From: Ruminococcus flavefaciens
GTDB lineage: Bacteria; Bacillota; Clostridia; Oscillospirales; Ruminococcaceae
Assembly (NCBI GenBank): GCA_902760805.1
Contig: CACWHY010000002.1
Coordinates: forward strand, 1 to 64,000
Length of the DNA: 64,000 nucleotides
Reading direction: 5' to 3'
The first letter of the stretch is position 1; every line of letters starts with the position of its first letter. The notes under the pieces are model-generated. The model did no database searches and was not told where the DNA came from. It saw nothing but the letters and a program-made list of their open reading frames with translations. Made by a program: the position numbers and the translations under genes. Shown piece by piece: positions 50,901-59,293 of this stretch.

Positions 50901-51860
50901 TCTCCAGGGACGTCCCAGATAGCCTGAGGATACTGTCAGTGAGCCCTTCTTCACGTTGCAGTTTGAGAAGAGATAGCCGGTATCGTCATTATTGTCGTCA
51001 CGGGCTGCAGTGATGTATCCGCCTGTAGAGCCGGAGCTGTATCCCTTCCATACTAAGTCGCAGGCATCGAAAACTGCTGAGCTGTCGCCGAAGATGTAAT
51101 CGGTCTGGCCTTCGATAGTGCAGTTCTTGAAATACAGAGGGGATGCGCCGGTATAGAGAGTATCCTGGCTTGAGAGGAACTGACAGCCCAAGAATTCGCT
51201 GTATGCGCCCTCTACAGAGATAGCAGCTGCACGCTCTGTAGCAGCCTTGGACTGTACGTCGGTGGAGGAGGTCCTTTGGGTGGAGATAGCAGAAACATTG
51301 GGATCGTTCTGGAGAGTGACGCCGTCTGCGATCTCCTCGCTGGTCATGTAGCGGTTGAACGAGTTCTCAAAGACGATGTTCTTTGCTTTGAAATACTGAG
51401 CCTTTGTTCCAAGAAGAACTGTAGCACCCCAGCGCTTATTGGCTGGATTTTTTGAGGACTTAGCGGCAGCAGCGGAGCTGTCGTATACACCTGAGCTGTT
51501 GGCGCTGTAGTAGGTGTAGCCGATACCGTAGTACCAGGTGAGCTTGGCCTCGCCTTTGCCGGGCTCATCGTTGACAAATGTGATGTAGGGGGTGTTTACC
51601 TGCACCTGCTGTCTGTAAGTGCCGGGAGCGATATGGATCGTGACTCTGTTAGACTCTGATGTCGGGTTGAGTTTAGCTGCTGCGTCAACTGCTGCCTGAA
51701 CAGTTGAGTAGTTGTTGGCTTTGCCTGAATAGCCAACATACAGGTCAGTTCCGGCTGCGTCTGCTGTTTGCTGAGGGAAAGCGATCAGCTGGGCCAGAAG
51801 CATACATAGCGCAGCAAAAACTGACACTACAGATAGACCTAGTTTTCTGTTTCGGATCAT
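48000..51860 (-). CDS. Secreted pectin methylesterase / pectate lyase with ricin-type CBM and dockerin
   Basis: A 1286-residue extracellular enzyme. Order: signal peptide (1-35); CE8 pectinesterase (about 38-395) with QDTLYTG, GQTDYIFGDS and GYLGRPW; Ser-rich linker; a fibronectin III-like domain (about 420-497); PL1 pectate lyase beta-helix (about 503-840) with ISMTGDSS, SVLxG-like SLVGGG and NPRARNAHIHSYNNY; ricin-type beta-trefoil CBM13-like module (about 873-1028); an unnamed module (1030-1180); Thr-rich linker; and a C-terminal dockerin (1205-1283) with calcium loop DANCNGSVDLSDAV and a second, weaker repeat. It should demethylate and then cleave homogalacturonan while docked to a cellulosome cohesin. 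ATG 51860 follows AAGGAG. Confidence 0.9.
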   Translation of the reverse strand: MIRNRKLGLSVVSVFAALCMLLAQLIAFPQQTADAAGTDLYVGYSGKANNYSTVQAAVDAAAKLNPTSESNRVTIHIAPGTYRQQVQVNTPYITFVNDEPGKGEAKLTWYYGIGYTYYSANSSGVYDSSAAAAKSSKNPANKRWGATVLLGTKAQYFKAKNIVFENSFNRYMTSEEIADGVTLQNDPNVSAISTQRTSSTDVQSKAATERAAAISVEGAYSEFLGCQFLSSQDTLYTGASPLYFKNCTIEGQTDYIFGDSSAVFDACDLVWKGYSSGSTGGYITAARDDNNDDTGYLFSNCNVKKGSLTVSSGYLGRPWRDTAKVMFVNTTLQSADCIKAEGWYSMSGVQPENVAGFKEYGTKLSNGSEVSLSSRKGHILSASDAQGIKLTSYMKNWTPTYLSESASSSSSSDPSTTADGAITRCGGWYEEAFAEWDSSKIGSSVKVSYAQSGSTSFTAVDSELIRSDRVDIPGLKGNTTYTIKVEGSSGTASCEVTTMQFDRSGYAHYNYNSGVGAYNNDGTLKSGVTVIYVTNSNKDTISYGGKTGLYNIFYSAKPSNVCFRFIGTIDVPSGAKANDGKQNDGSSMLYLQYGENVTIEGIGYNANLNKWGFEMKRCTSCEVRNLWLGQYPDDGISMTGDSSNKSTHMWIHNNTIEKGYNAYAGNGTVDADKADGDGSTDIKWSEYITVSYNYYIDCHKTSLVGGGPTQFQDYITYHHNWFSNTESRNPRARNAHIHSYNNYFTTNKQYGLGASYNSKIFSEANYFEGTYKPLAAEAMGSDAYSGTIKSFNDKFDGCTMGSGLAYAIVNSRNTSANIANQKSGGDAYDNFDLKMYSYTPQTADQAKAECKEYSGRMDQNKNYNGGTSSSSGETAAEFADGSLFMFKNVNSGLFMEVANGSAENNANIQQWEANGEGTNGAAEWNTWKLISAGNGYYYIYSSLAGGNSLVLDVAGRKADDGTNIDLYQSNSGDNQQFKFVKNSDGSYKILTKISGDKSAVEIENGSMEYSANVQQWTVNGYNCQDWQLIPAALPVNGIIAKNLVVFDSENAADWTIAENAQIGDKVFGDRDFTYASIPSTIAGAERVITACDSKNSTEDLASFTAGTNATVYIALDSRVTALAPWLSGYTATGEQIVFNDGSADRTFDLYALDVNSGDKVTLGTNGQVSGVMNYTVFVKEKETVVTTTEAPATTEATTTTTAKPVWGDANCNGSVDLSDAVAILQFSALPAKYPLTEQGLANADIIDNGTSGVSGTDALAIQMIDAGLIDATKLPITQDQMMALIS

Positions 51861-51939
51861 GATATACAACTCCTTAAATATAATGATATTTCGTACAGTT
51901 GACTATAAAACTCCACACTGTCCGATTATATTTGAGATG

Positions 51940-51968
51940 ATTATACCATATTATTACGAAAGTGTAAA
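51940..51968 (-). promoter_or_regulatory. Candidate promoter of the pectinase gene
   Basis: On the minus strand TTTACA, 17 bases, TATAAT, 80 bases upstream of the start. Two further TATAAT-like boxes lie closer to the gene but lack good -35 partners. Confidence 0.6.
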
Positions 51969-52011
51969 TGACGTTTTGTGCTCAATGACTGAGCTTTTGT
52001 GCTTTGTTTAT

Positions 52012-52040
52012 AAAAAAGGGACGCAGTCTGCGCCCCTTTC
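52012..52040 (-). terminator. Intrinsic terminator of glmS
   Basis: On the minus strand AAGGGGCGCAG pairs with CTGCGTCCCTT around a three-base loop and is followed by T6. Confidence 0.9.
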
Positions 52041-52043
52041 GAT

Positions 52044-53882
52044 TTATTCAACTGTAACGCTCTTAGCGAGATTTCTCGGCTTGTCAACGTCTAGACCCTT
52101 AGCTACAGAAACATAATAGCCAAGAAGCTGAAGCGGAACAACAGCCAGACTTGCTGCGAAAAGCGGGTCGGTCTTCGGAATGTAAGCCGTAAAGTCGGCG
52201 TTATCTTCCACGCTGTAGTTGCCATATGTGGTCAGACCCATGATGTAAGCTCCACGGGACTTGCACTCGACCATATTGGAAACAGTCTTCTCAAAAAGAT
52301 CCTGCTGAGTGATAACACTGATGACTAGCGTACCGTTCTCGATGAGGGAGATAGGTCCGTGCTTGAGCTCTCCGGCAGCGTAAGCCTCAGAGTGGATATA
52401 GCTGATCTCCTTCATTTTAAGGCTTCCTTCAAGGCTGACAGCGTAGTCGATACCTCTTCCAATGAAGAAGGCATCGTGGATATTTGCGAATTTAGCAGCA
52501 AACCACTGGAGCCTCTCCTTGTCCTCGAGGATCTTTGTTACCTTGTCAGGAATAGTCTGGATCTCGTCGAGAAGCTCGGTAAATCTCTCGTCAGTGATCT
52601 CGCCTCTTACCTTGCCAAGCTGCATTGCGAGAAGATAACCTGCGATGAGCTGAGTGCTGTATGCCTTTGTTGTGGCAACCGAGATCTCCGGACCGGCAAG
52701 GGTGTAGAATACATTGTCGGCATCTCTTGCGATGTTGGATCCGATAACATTTACGATACCCAGGGTCTTGATGCCGTTTTCCTTGGCTAGTGTAAGAGCC
52801 GCACGGCTGTCAGCTGTCTCTCCGGACTGGCTGATGATGATAGCCAGGCTCTTCTTATTGAGAGGCATTTTTCTGTATCTGAATTCAGATGCCAGCTCAA
52901 CTCTTACTGGGATAGTCGTGAGCGCCTCGATAACGTATTGGATAGCCATACCAACGTGGTAAGCAGAGCCGCAGGCAATGATGTATATCTGCTGTATGTC
53001 TTTGACCTCTTCATCAGTCAGGCCAAACTCGTCTAAAACGATATTTCCGTCCTTAACAACTGAGTTGATAGTGTCACGGATTACCTTGGGCTGCTCGTGG
53101 ATCTCCTTGAGCATGAAGTGCTCATATCCGCCCTTTTCAGCAGCAGCAGCATCCCACTTGATCTCGGTGAGGGGCTTTTCGATCTCCTCACGGTCGATGT
53201 TGTAGAAGGTGACATTTCCCTTTTCAAGACGAGCGATCTCCATGTTGCCGATGTAATAAACGTTTCTTGTGTACTTGAGGATAGCAGGAACGTCAGAAGC
53301 AACATATGTCTCGCCGTCAGCGATGCCGATGATCATGGGGCTGTCCTTACGAGCTGCGTAGATCTCGCCGGGATGATCCTTGAACATTACGCAAAGTGCA
53401 TAGGATCCACGAATACGGAGCATTGCTCTGGCGATAGAGTCAACAGGGCCAAGACCGTATTTCTTAAAATAGTAGTCAATGAGCTTAACTGCGACCTCCG
53501 TATCGGTCTGGGATCTGAACTCATAGCCGCTCTTTGTGAGTTTCTCACGGAGCTCCTGGTAGTTCTCGATGATACCGTTGTGGACAGCGATAACATTCTC
53601 GTCATCACTTGCGTGAGGATGAGCATTGAGGGTAGATGGCTCGCCATGAGTTGCCCAGCGAGTATGACCTATGCCGCAATCGCCCTGAACAGCTGTACCA
53701 TCGTTTGTCATGTCCTTGAGTACTTGAAGCATACCCTTGGCCTTAATGATCTCAGGCTCATTGCTGCCGTTGCGAACTGCTATTCCGGCAGAGTCATAGC
53801 CTCTGTATTCCAGCTTCGAGAGACCGTCCAGCAGGATAGGAGCTGCTGAATGATTGCCCGTAAAGCCTACGATTCCACACAT
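52044..53882 (-). CDS. glmS: Glutamine-fructose-6-phosphate aminotransferase (isomerizing)
   Basis: A 612-residue enzyme that makes glucosamine 6-phosphate for cell wall synthesis. The N-terminal nucleophile Cys follows the initiator Met (MCGIVGFTGN). GHTRWATHGEPS belongs to the glutaminase domain and the two SIS domains carry SQSGETADSRAAL and the C-terminal KPRNLAKSVTVE. The 5' leader is only about 55 bases and shows no glmS ribozyme core, so control differs from Bacillus. Confidence 0.97.
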   Translation of the reverse strand: MCGIVGFTGNHSAAPILLDGLSKLEYRGYDSAGIAVRNGSNEPEIIKAKGMLQVLKDMTNDGTAVQGDCGIGHTRWATHGEPSTLNAHPHASDDENVIAVHNGIIENYQELREKLTKSGYEFRSQTDTEVAVKLIDYYFKKYGLGPVDSIARAMLRIRGSYALCVMFKDHPGEIYAARKDSPMIIGIADGETYVASDVPAILKYTRNVYYIGNMEIARLEKGNVTFYNIDREEIEKPLTEIKWDAAAAEKGGYEHFMLKEIHEQPKVIRDTINSVVKDGNIVLDEFGLTDEEVKDIQQIYIIACGSAYHVGMAIQYVIEALTTIPVRVELASEFRYRKMPLNKKSLAIIISQSGETADSRAALTLAKENGIKTLGIVNVIGSNIARDADNVFYTLAGPEISVATTKAYSTQLIAGYLLAMQLGKVRGEITDERFTELLDEIQTIPDKVTKILEDKERLQWFAAKFANIHDAFFIGRGIDYAVSLEGSLKMKEISYIHSEAYAAGELKHGPISLIENGTLVISVITQQDLFEKTVSNMVECKSRGAYIMGLTTYGNYSVEDNADFTAYIPKTDPLFAASLAVVPLQLLGYYVSVAKGLDVDKPRNLAKSVTVE

Positions 53883-53943
53883 ATTATGTACCTCCTGAGT
53901 GAATTTAATAAAGTGTAATTAGGTATAAATGCTTAATAAATTT

Positions 53944-53972
53944 ATTATACACTAAAGTGTGTAATTTGTCAA
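53944..53972 (-). promoter_or_regulatory. Sigma-A promoter of glmS
   Basis: On the minus strand TTGACA, 17 bases, TATAAT. The -10 region lies next to ACACACTTTAGTGT, a short near-palindrome in the spacer. Confidence 0.88.
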
Positions 53973-53976
53973 CCGC

Positions 53977-55347
53977 TTATTTCCGGAACTGAGGCCTTAC
54001 AGGGGGACCGGCCTGCGGTCTGTTGTTCTGTGATGGAGGAGCTCCGCCGTTTCCGTTGTTATTGCGGATGATGGGTGTCTTATCCAGTTTTTTATAGAGG
54101 AAGATGTCTCTGTTGTCGCTTAAATGGAGACTTTCGTTTATTTTGTAATCGGCAGCAGTTTGCTTGCTGTGGACACTTTTCAGCTGTGCTTTCAGCGAGC
54201 CAACAACGATCATCGTTATTATAGCTCCGACAACGAGTCCTGTAATTATAGAGCCGCCTGTGATCTTGTTAGTAAATAGGAAGAGAACTCCTATTGTTAC
54301 AATAAATGCAATAATAAAGGTGATCATGCTATGCTTTATGGCGGCTGACTTGTCCACAGGCAGATCACCTACGAATTTTCCAGTCTGCCCGTTCATTGCA
54401 AAGGTATATTTCTGGCCGTTCCAACTGGTATTGAGCAGCCATACTGGATACAGGGAATACTTGGCCTTGCCGTTGCGAAGCCGAACGCTGCTGTGCTCAA
54501 AATTCACAGAATTATAGCCGTTTACGGTAGAAGCAAAGGTCTGTTCTGTACTGCGCTTGATACGAGTGTTAGCCCTGTTGATGCTGTCTTCGGCAGATAC
54601 ATCGTATCGGTCGGCTAAATAGCCGGAAAGATAGGCGGTCTTGAACTCAACTGCCTGAGAGTAGTCAAAAGGCTCAATGGACTCCATTAGAGTGTCGTCC
54701 ATTTTCTCGGATCCGTCAACAGGAACGTTTTTGAAAGCGAGCTTTCCAGAACGGTATGCTGAATACATATTGTGTTCAACATAAGCGAACTGGTCGTCCT
54801 GCCAAGAACGGGTCTTATCGCACTTGAAAACCATATCGGCATCGGCCTCAGCGTCAAAAAGCCAGACCGGAACATAAATGCCTTTGATCTCGTCGATGTG
54901 GTTTTGTTCCTTAAAAACGCTTGGGAGGAGCTTTTTACCGCTCATATGAACGATCAAGGCTGCTTTTGCGGCCTCTTTATCGACTTTGAATGGGATTATG
55001 GAGTCAGGCCGCTTGTCATCGGAGAATGTGCCTGACATAACTACCGGATTATCGCAGTAGGGACATTTGGAAGCTCCTGTAGTGTGATCCGCTATGATCT
55101 GGCCTCCGCAGGACTGGCAGGAATACACGTTCATGCCGTTGAGCTCGCTGCTTTGCCACTCACCTCCTGCTTGAGTCTCCCAGTTCATTTGGTCGCCTGA
55201 GGATTGAGAAATACTGTTGTTGTAGTCCTGAACCGCCTGGATCTCGAATTCAGATTCGCAGAACGGACACTTCATCTTCTGTACAGTACTGTTAAATTCA
55301 AGTTTTCCGCCGCAGCATGCGCATTTATATTCGTTTATCTCTGCCAT
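53977..55347 (-). CDS. Membrane protein with two TFIIB-like zinc ribbons (YdjG-like)
   Basis: A 456-residue protein. Two N-terminal zinc ribbons (CACCGGKLEF...KCPFCES and SCQSCGGQI...KCPYCDNPV) are followed by a folded central region (VPVWLFDAEAD, YPVWLLNTSWNGQKYTFAMNGQTGKFVGDLP) and two membrane helices near 345-390 before a basic, Asn/Pro-rich tail. Proteins with this make-up include B. subtilis YdjG, part of a membrane complex with YdjH and the SPFH protein YdjI. A SPFH gene lies directly upstream here and is likely co-transcribed or at least functionally linked. ATG 55347 follows GAGGTGA. Confidence 0.78.
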   Translation of the reverse strand: MAEINEYKCACCGGKLEFNSTVQKMKCPFCESEFEIQAVQDYNNSISQSSGDQMNWETQAGGEWQSSELNGMNVYSCQSCGGQIIADHTTGASKCPYCDNPVVMSGTFSDDKRPDSIIPFKVDKEAAKAALIVHMSGKKLLPSVFKEQNHIDEIKGIYVPVWLFDAEADADMVFKCDKTRSWQDDQFAYVEHNMYSAYRSGKLAFKNVPVDGSEKMDDTLMESIEPFDYSQAVEFKTAYLSGYLADRYDVSAEDSINRANTRIKRSTEQTFASTVNGYNSVNFEHSSVRLRNGKAKYSLYPVWLLNTSWNGQKYTFAMNGQTGKFVGDLPVDKSAAIKHSMITFIIAFIVTIGVLFLFTNKITGGSIITGLVVGAIITMIVVGSLKAQLKSVHSKQTAADYKINESLHLSDNRDIFLYKKLDKTPIIRNNNGNGGAPPSQNNRPQAGPPVRPQFRK

Positions 55348-55377
55348 ATAACTCACCTCGTATCACATCAAGAAAGA

Positions 55378-55399
55378 GGGCGGACGCTTAGGTCCGCCC
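55378..55399 (-). terminator. Weak terminator between the SPFH and zinc-ribbon genes
   Basis: On the minus strand GGGCGGAC/GTCCGCCC stem, six-base loop, TCTTTCTT tail. Partial read-through is possible. Confidence 0.6.
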
Positions 55400-55408
55400 G
55401 GATAATTG

Positions 55409-56800
55409 TTATTTTACCATGTCTGAATCGTCGAATGGATCTCCGCACTCAGCGCAGAACTTGGGAGGATTGAACGGATCCTCGGGCTCCCATCCGCACT
55501 TGTCACAGCGGTACAGAGGAGCGCCTGCCGGCTTGGGCTTGCCGCACTCAGCACAGAACTTGCCCTTGTTTATAGCTCCGCATGAGCAGGTCCAGCCTTC
55601 AGCAGCTTTATCTGCCGGCTTGGGTTTGCCGCAGTTTGCACAGAATTTGCCAGAGTTGGTAGTTCCGCAGGAGCACTGCCATTCACCAGCAGGAGCCGGC
55701 TTGGGTTTGCCGCAGTTTGCACAGAACTTACCGGAGTTGGCAGTTCCGCAAGAGCAGGTCCAAGAATTAGCAGCCGCAGCGTTCTGCTGATTTTGCTGAT
55801 TCATTGCGAAGAGATTTCCGGCATTGAGTCCGCCAGCCTGCTGAGCCATTCCCATTCCGAAGAAACCTGTCATTGCTCCGCCGGCATTTCCAGCGGCAGT
55901 ATTCATAGCGGAAGCCTGAGCCTCGACCATAGTTGCAGCAGCATTGCCGGGGTCTCTGTTCCAAGCAGTATCCTCGGTCTTCTTGATCCTATCCTCGTCC
56001 TCCTTTGAGATAGTTACGGAGTTGATAGAAACAGTTGCTACAGAAAGACCTCTGTGCTCCTTCCAGCGCTGTGCAAGAGCTTCGTTAAGAGCGTCGCAGA
56101 GCTCGAAGGTATAGCCGGGGAGCTGGTCGTATGTAACGCCTGAAGCTGAGATCTTTGCGAATGCAGGCTGAAGAGCGTTAAGGAACTCAGCCTTCAGCTG
56201 ATTGTCGATATCAGCTCTTGTGTAGCGGCTCGCTACGTTTCCGCAGACATTTGTATAAAACAGCAGCGGATCTGAGATCTTGTATGAGTAAACGCCGTTG
56301 CAGCGAACACCGACTGTGAAGCTCTTGCCAAGATCCTGATATGTAACTCTAAAAGGAACCGGATTTTGTGTACCGAACTTATTGTCGATGAGCTCCTTGG
56401 TGTTGAAGTAGTAGATACGCTGATCGTGGCCGGTATCTCCGCCGTAGCCTATACGTTTCCAGATAGTCTTGAGAGTCTCCTTGACGCTCTTTCCGAAGCT
56501 GCCTGAAAACAGACCGGGCTCTGTGGACATATCGTATGTGTATTCGCCGGGAACAGCGCAGATCTCAACGACCTGACCCTGATCCACAATGATCATGCAT
56601 TGACCATCGGCAACTGCGATATTACTTCCATTAGTGATGATATTATCGCTGCCCTTAGTGTTGGACGAATGCTTTCCTGTGCGCTTCTGTCCTTTAACTG
56701 CGAGAACATCGGGCGGAAGAGCGTCGCAGTAGAAGAATTCCTTCCATGTATCGGCAAGAGTCGAGCTTGCACCAACAAGAGCGGCCTGAATAAGTCCCAT
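55409..56800 (-). CDS. SPFH-domain protein with four C-terminal zinc ribbons (YdjI-like)
   Basis: A 463-residue protein. It starts MGLIQAALVGASSTLADTWKEFFYCDALP, followed by a SPFH (virion core-like) domain to about residue 265, an Ala/Met/Asn/Gln-rich linker, then three near-identical double-CxxC zinc ribbons (WxCSCGxxNxGKFCAxCGKPKPA) and a fourth of different form (YRCDKCGWEP...FCAECGDPF). It resembles YdjI of Bacillus with extra ribbons. ATG 56800 is preceded by AAAGGAG; the longer open frame is unsupported. Confidence 0.85.
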   Translation of the reverse strand: MGLIQAALVGASSTLADTWKEFFYCDALPPDVLAVKGQKRTGKHSSNTKGSDNIITNGSNIAVADGQCMIIVDQGQVVEICAVPGEYTYDMSTEPGLFSGSFGKSVKETLKTIWKRIGYGGDTGHDQRIYYFNTKELIDNKFGTQNPVPFRVTYQDLGKSFTVGVRCNGVYSYKISDPLLFYTNVCGNVASRYTRADIDNQLKAEFLNALQPAFAKISASGVTYDQLPGYTFELCDALNEALAQRWKEHRGLSVATVSINSVTISKEDEDRIKKTEDTAWNRDPGNAAATMVEAQASAMNTAAGNAGGAMTGFFGMGMAQQAGGLNAGNLFAMNQQNQQNAAAANSWTCSCGTANSGKFCANCGKPKPAPAGEWQCSCGTTNSGKFCANCGKPKPADKAAEGWTCSCGAINKGKFCAECGKPKPAGAPLYRCDKCGWEPEDPFNPPKFCAECGDPFDDSDMVK

Positions 56801-56981
56801 AGTGATTACTCCTTTCACAGCCAACCGAGGGGCGGCTTTTGAAAAAACATATTTCTTGTAAATTGGTATGATCAACACACACTATGTAGCTATTATAACA
56901 TACTTTTTCAGAAATTGCAACAATTACAGAGAAAAAAAGCCGATTTTTTTATTGACTTCGTGTAGTGGTATGTGTCGGAGC

Positions 56982-57323
56982 TTACTCCCATGTTTTCCAT
57001 ATATCTGGCTGATAGCCAAGAGTAGCCTGCTTTCCGTTGCGCACGATAGGCAGTTTTATCAACTGTTGGTTTTCAAAGAGCTTCTCTTCAGCGTCAGAGT
57101 CGGAAAGATATTTCATCAGGGTAAGAGTCTGCTTATCCTTTGCGTTTTCGTCGATAAGCTCTTTGAAGCCGCCGAGAGCTCTTGCGACATTGTCGAACTC
57201 TCCCCTGCTCATACCCTTTTCATTCATGTCGATGAATTGCAGCTTTATGCCACGTTCTTTGAAATATCGCTCTGCCTTTTTGGAGTCGTTGGATTTTTTG
57301 CTCCCAAAGATCTGTATATTCAT
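56982..57323 (-). CDS. ArsC/Spx-family protein lacking the redox cysteines
   Basis: A 113-residue thioredoxin-fold protein of the ArsC/Spx superfamily: MNIQIFGSKKSNDSKKAERYFKERGI at the start and LIKLPIVRNGKQATLGYQPDIW at the cis-Pro region. Where relatives have CxxC or a single Cys there is SKKSND, and no cysteine is present in the protein. It cannot be a thiol reductase and may be a binding or regulatory form. ATG 57323 follows GGAGGA. Confidence 0.82.
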   Translation of the reverse strand: MNIQIFGSKKSNDSKKAERYFKERGIKLQFIDMNEKGMSRGEFDNVARALGGFKELIDENAKDKQTLTLMKYLSDSDAEEKLFENQQLIKLPIVRNGKQATLGYQPDIWKTWE

Positions 57324-57350
57324 AGCTTCCTCCAAATTTTCTTTTTCTTT

Positions 57351-57379
57351 ATAATAGCATATAGTTTAAGAAAATGCAA
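57351..57379 (-). promoter_or_regulatory. Promoter of the Spx-like gene
   Basis: On the minus strand TTGCAT, 17 bases, TATTAT, directly upstream of the ribosome site. Confidence 0.68.
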
Positions 57380-57395
57380 GCGGTAAGGCAAGACG

Positions 57396-57424
57396 AAAAA
57401 AGTCCCGCCTTATTCAGACGGGAC
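57396..57424 (-). terminator. Intrinsic terminator of the DUF3793 gene
   Basis: On the minus strand GTCCCGTCT/GGCGGGAC stem with a short loop and six T. Confidence 0.88.
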
Positions 57425-57441
57425 ACAGGAAAGAGGTGTTG

Positions 57442-57990
57442 TCAGACAGTTGCCACAGCGAGGCGTTCTAAAGAACAGCCCTCACTCCAGCGGTCGTAGT
57501 AAACTTTCATACATTTGCGGAAGCTGGCAAAGCGCTTCTCGGCAGATCCTGGGTCGCCGTAGACCTTCCAGAAGCCTGTTAGCTTACAGCTCCTTTTTTC
57601 TATAAATCCGGTAACATCCTCTGGCGGATATCCCAGAAAAAGCCCTATCTCGTGAGGAAACTCATCACTGTTTCTGAGCCTTTTGATAAGTCTGCCTATG
57701 CATTTTCCTGCGCTATTGCAGCTGTATCCGCAGCTTTCAAGCACCCGGCAGGCATCACTGCTGTTTAAGTCTTCATTTAGTTTAGTCGGACGATAAATGT
57801 ATATAAGCGCACGGTCATCTTTATATCTCAAGGGTATCGCACGCAGACCTTTTTTTACGAAGATGCGATTTAGACGGCATAGCTCACAGCGCAGGTCATC
57901 TTTATCTGAAAACTCCGCCGTAAACATATTCCCTGTTTTCAGTCCTGCAAGTGTTGGCGAGCAGTGACGGACAACGAGCTCTTCTGACAT
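57442..57990 (-). CDS. DUF3793 family protein
   Basis: A 182-residue cytoplasmic protein of the DUF3793 family, common in Clostridia and without known function. Recognisable pieces are LVVRHCSPTLAGLKTGNMF at the N-terminus, LIYIYRP, and FPHEIGLFLGYPPEDVTGFI in the middle. Several cysteines are spread along the chain, including CELC. In other genomes the family is often near iron or flavin genes, but here it is flanked by an Spx-like protein and a peptidase. The 268-base gap upstream holds only the next promoter. Confidence 0.85.
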   Translation of the reverse strand: MSEELVVRHCSPTLAGLKTGNMFTAEFSDKDDLRCELCRLNRIFVKKGLRAIPLRYKDDRALIYIYRPTKLNEDLNSSDACRVLESCGYSCNSAGKCIGRLIKRLRNSDEFPHEIGLFLGYPPEDVTGFIEKRSCKLTGFWKVYGDPGSAEKRFASFRKCMKVYYDRWSEGCSLERLAVATV

Positions 57991-58196
57991 TTCATCATCT
58001 CCTTAGTTTGTTTCGACTAACAATATTATAATACAGTTTTCCAACTGTGTCAAAGGGAAAAATAGATTTTAGTTCATGCTAACAAAATTAGAAGGATTTC
58101 TTTGATTTAGTTAGTAAATGGTGCTGCAATTCTTTCATAAAGGCTGTTTCGCATGGCTAACATTTTGTATTATTCTACAATTTATTATGGATATAC

Positions 58197-58225
58197 TTTA
58201 CTTTTGGGCGGCCTGGTGGTATAAT
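58197..58225 (+). promoter_or_regulatory. Promoter of the carboxypeptidase lipoprotein gene
   Basis: TTTACT, 17 bases, TATAAT, 33 bases before the start codon. Confidence 0.65.
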
Positions 58226-58258
58226 ATTTTGAGAAAAATATAACTGGAGATGACTTTT

Positions 58259-59284
58259 ATGAAGTTCAATAAGCCTATGGCCGTCTGCATTGCACTGTCA
58301 GTTCTTTTGGGGCTTTCATCTTGCGGCAAGAACACTACTGTTCCTAAGGATCAAAATAGTCAGGAGATGACGGTGGATCCTGATACTCAGGAGAATACCG
58401 AGCCTGCTTCAACTGAAGCTCCTGTTACCACCGCAGAAACAACTACCACCTCCCCTGCTACTACTACACTTGCACACGATGAGGATGATGTAGACACGAT
58501 CTCTCTTTCCTTCTATGAAGCAAAGCTCAGCATCGGCGAGTCGGCCATGCCTTTTGTTACTATGCTGCCTGAAACTGCTCCGGACAAGTCTGAAAAATGG
58601 ACAAGCTCTGACAGCAATGTTGCTAAGGTGGATGATATGGGTAATATCACTGCCGTCGGCGAGGGAAGTTGCACTATAACAGTTACATCTGTTTCTACTC
58701 CTGATGTAAAGGCAGATGTTGAGGTCACTGTGGCTCCTGAGCCCGGTCTTACTTACATGGAGGGCATTCTCATAGCAAATAAGTCTTATGCGCTCCCTGC
58801 CACATACAACCCCGGAGGCCTTACTCCTGAAACGAGTGCAGCTTTTGATGAATTGGTACAAGGCGCAGCTGATGACGGGATCAATATCTATCTTTCCTCC
58901 GGTTTTCGTTCTTATGATTACCAAAACGAGATCTATAACAACTATATCGCTGCCTATGGAAAGTCTGCTACAGATACGTTTTCTGCTCGTCCCGGTCATT
59001 CGGAGCATCAGACCGGCATGGCTATCGACGTAAACATCATAGACGACAGCTTTGCCGGAACTCCGGAGGCTATTTGGATCGAAGAACACTGCATGGAGTA
59101 CGGTTTTATCCTCCGCTACCCTCAGGGAAAGGCCGATATTACCGGCTATAAGTATGAGCCCTGGCATATAAGATATGTTGGGAAGGATTTCGTCAAAAAG
59201 TTCAAAGAAGCGGCAGAAAAAGCCGGAGATCCGCAGTATACTCTTGAGGAGTATTTTGATATAGACTCTGTATATAAGGACTAA
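58259..59284 (+). CDS. VanY-type D-alanyl-D-alanine carboxypeptidase lipoprotein with Ig-like domain
   Basis: A 341-residue lipoprotein with lipobox LSSCG near residue 22. A Thr-rich tether (about 40-75) is followed by a bacterial Ig-like (Big_2) domain (about 80-160; SNVAKVDDMGNITAVGEGSCTITV) and an M15B peptidase domain (about 170-325). Zinc and catalytic residues lie in SEHQTGMAIDVN and YEPWHIRYVG. It trims the terminal D-Ala from peptidoglycan stem peptides. The ATG at 58259 is used because CTGGAG abuts an earlier in-frame ATG. Confidence 0.9.
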   Translation: MKFNKPMAVCIALSVLLGLSSCGKNTTVPKDQNSQEMTVDPDTQENTEPASTEAPVTTAETTTTSPATTTLAHDEDDVDTISLSFYEAKLSIGESAMPFVTMLPETAPDKSEKWTSSDSNVAKVDDMGNITAVGEGSCTITVTSVSTPDVKADVEVTVAPEPGLTYMEGILIANKSYALPATYNPGGLTPETSAAFDELVQGAADDGINIYLSSGFRSYDYQNEIYNNYIAAYGKSATDTFSARPGHSEHQTGMAIDVNIIDDSFAGTPEAIWIEEHCMEYGFILRYPQGKADITGYKYEPWHIRYVGKDFVKKFKEAAEKAGDPQYTLEEYFDIDSVYKD

Positions 59285-59293
59285 AAACATATT

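Noticed and set aside
53883-53972. Possible glmS ribozyme upstream of glmS
   Set aside because: Promoter and start codon are too close together (leader of about 55 bases), and the ribozyme core is not present.
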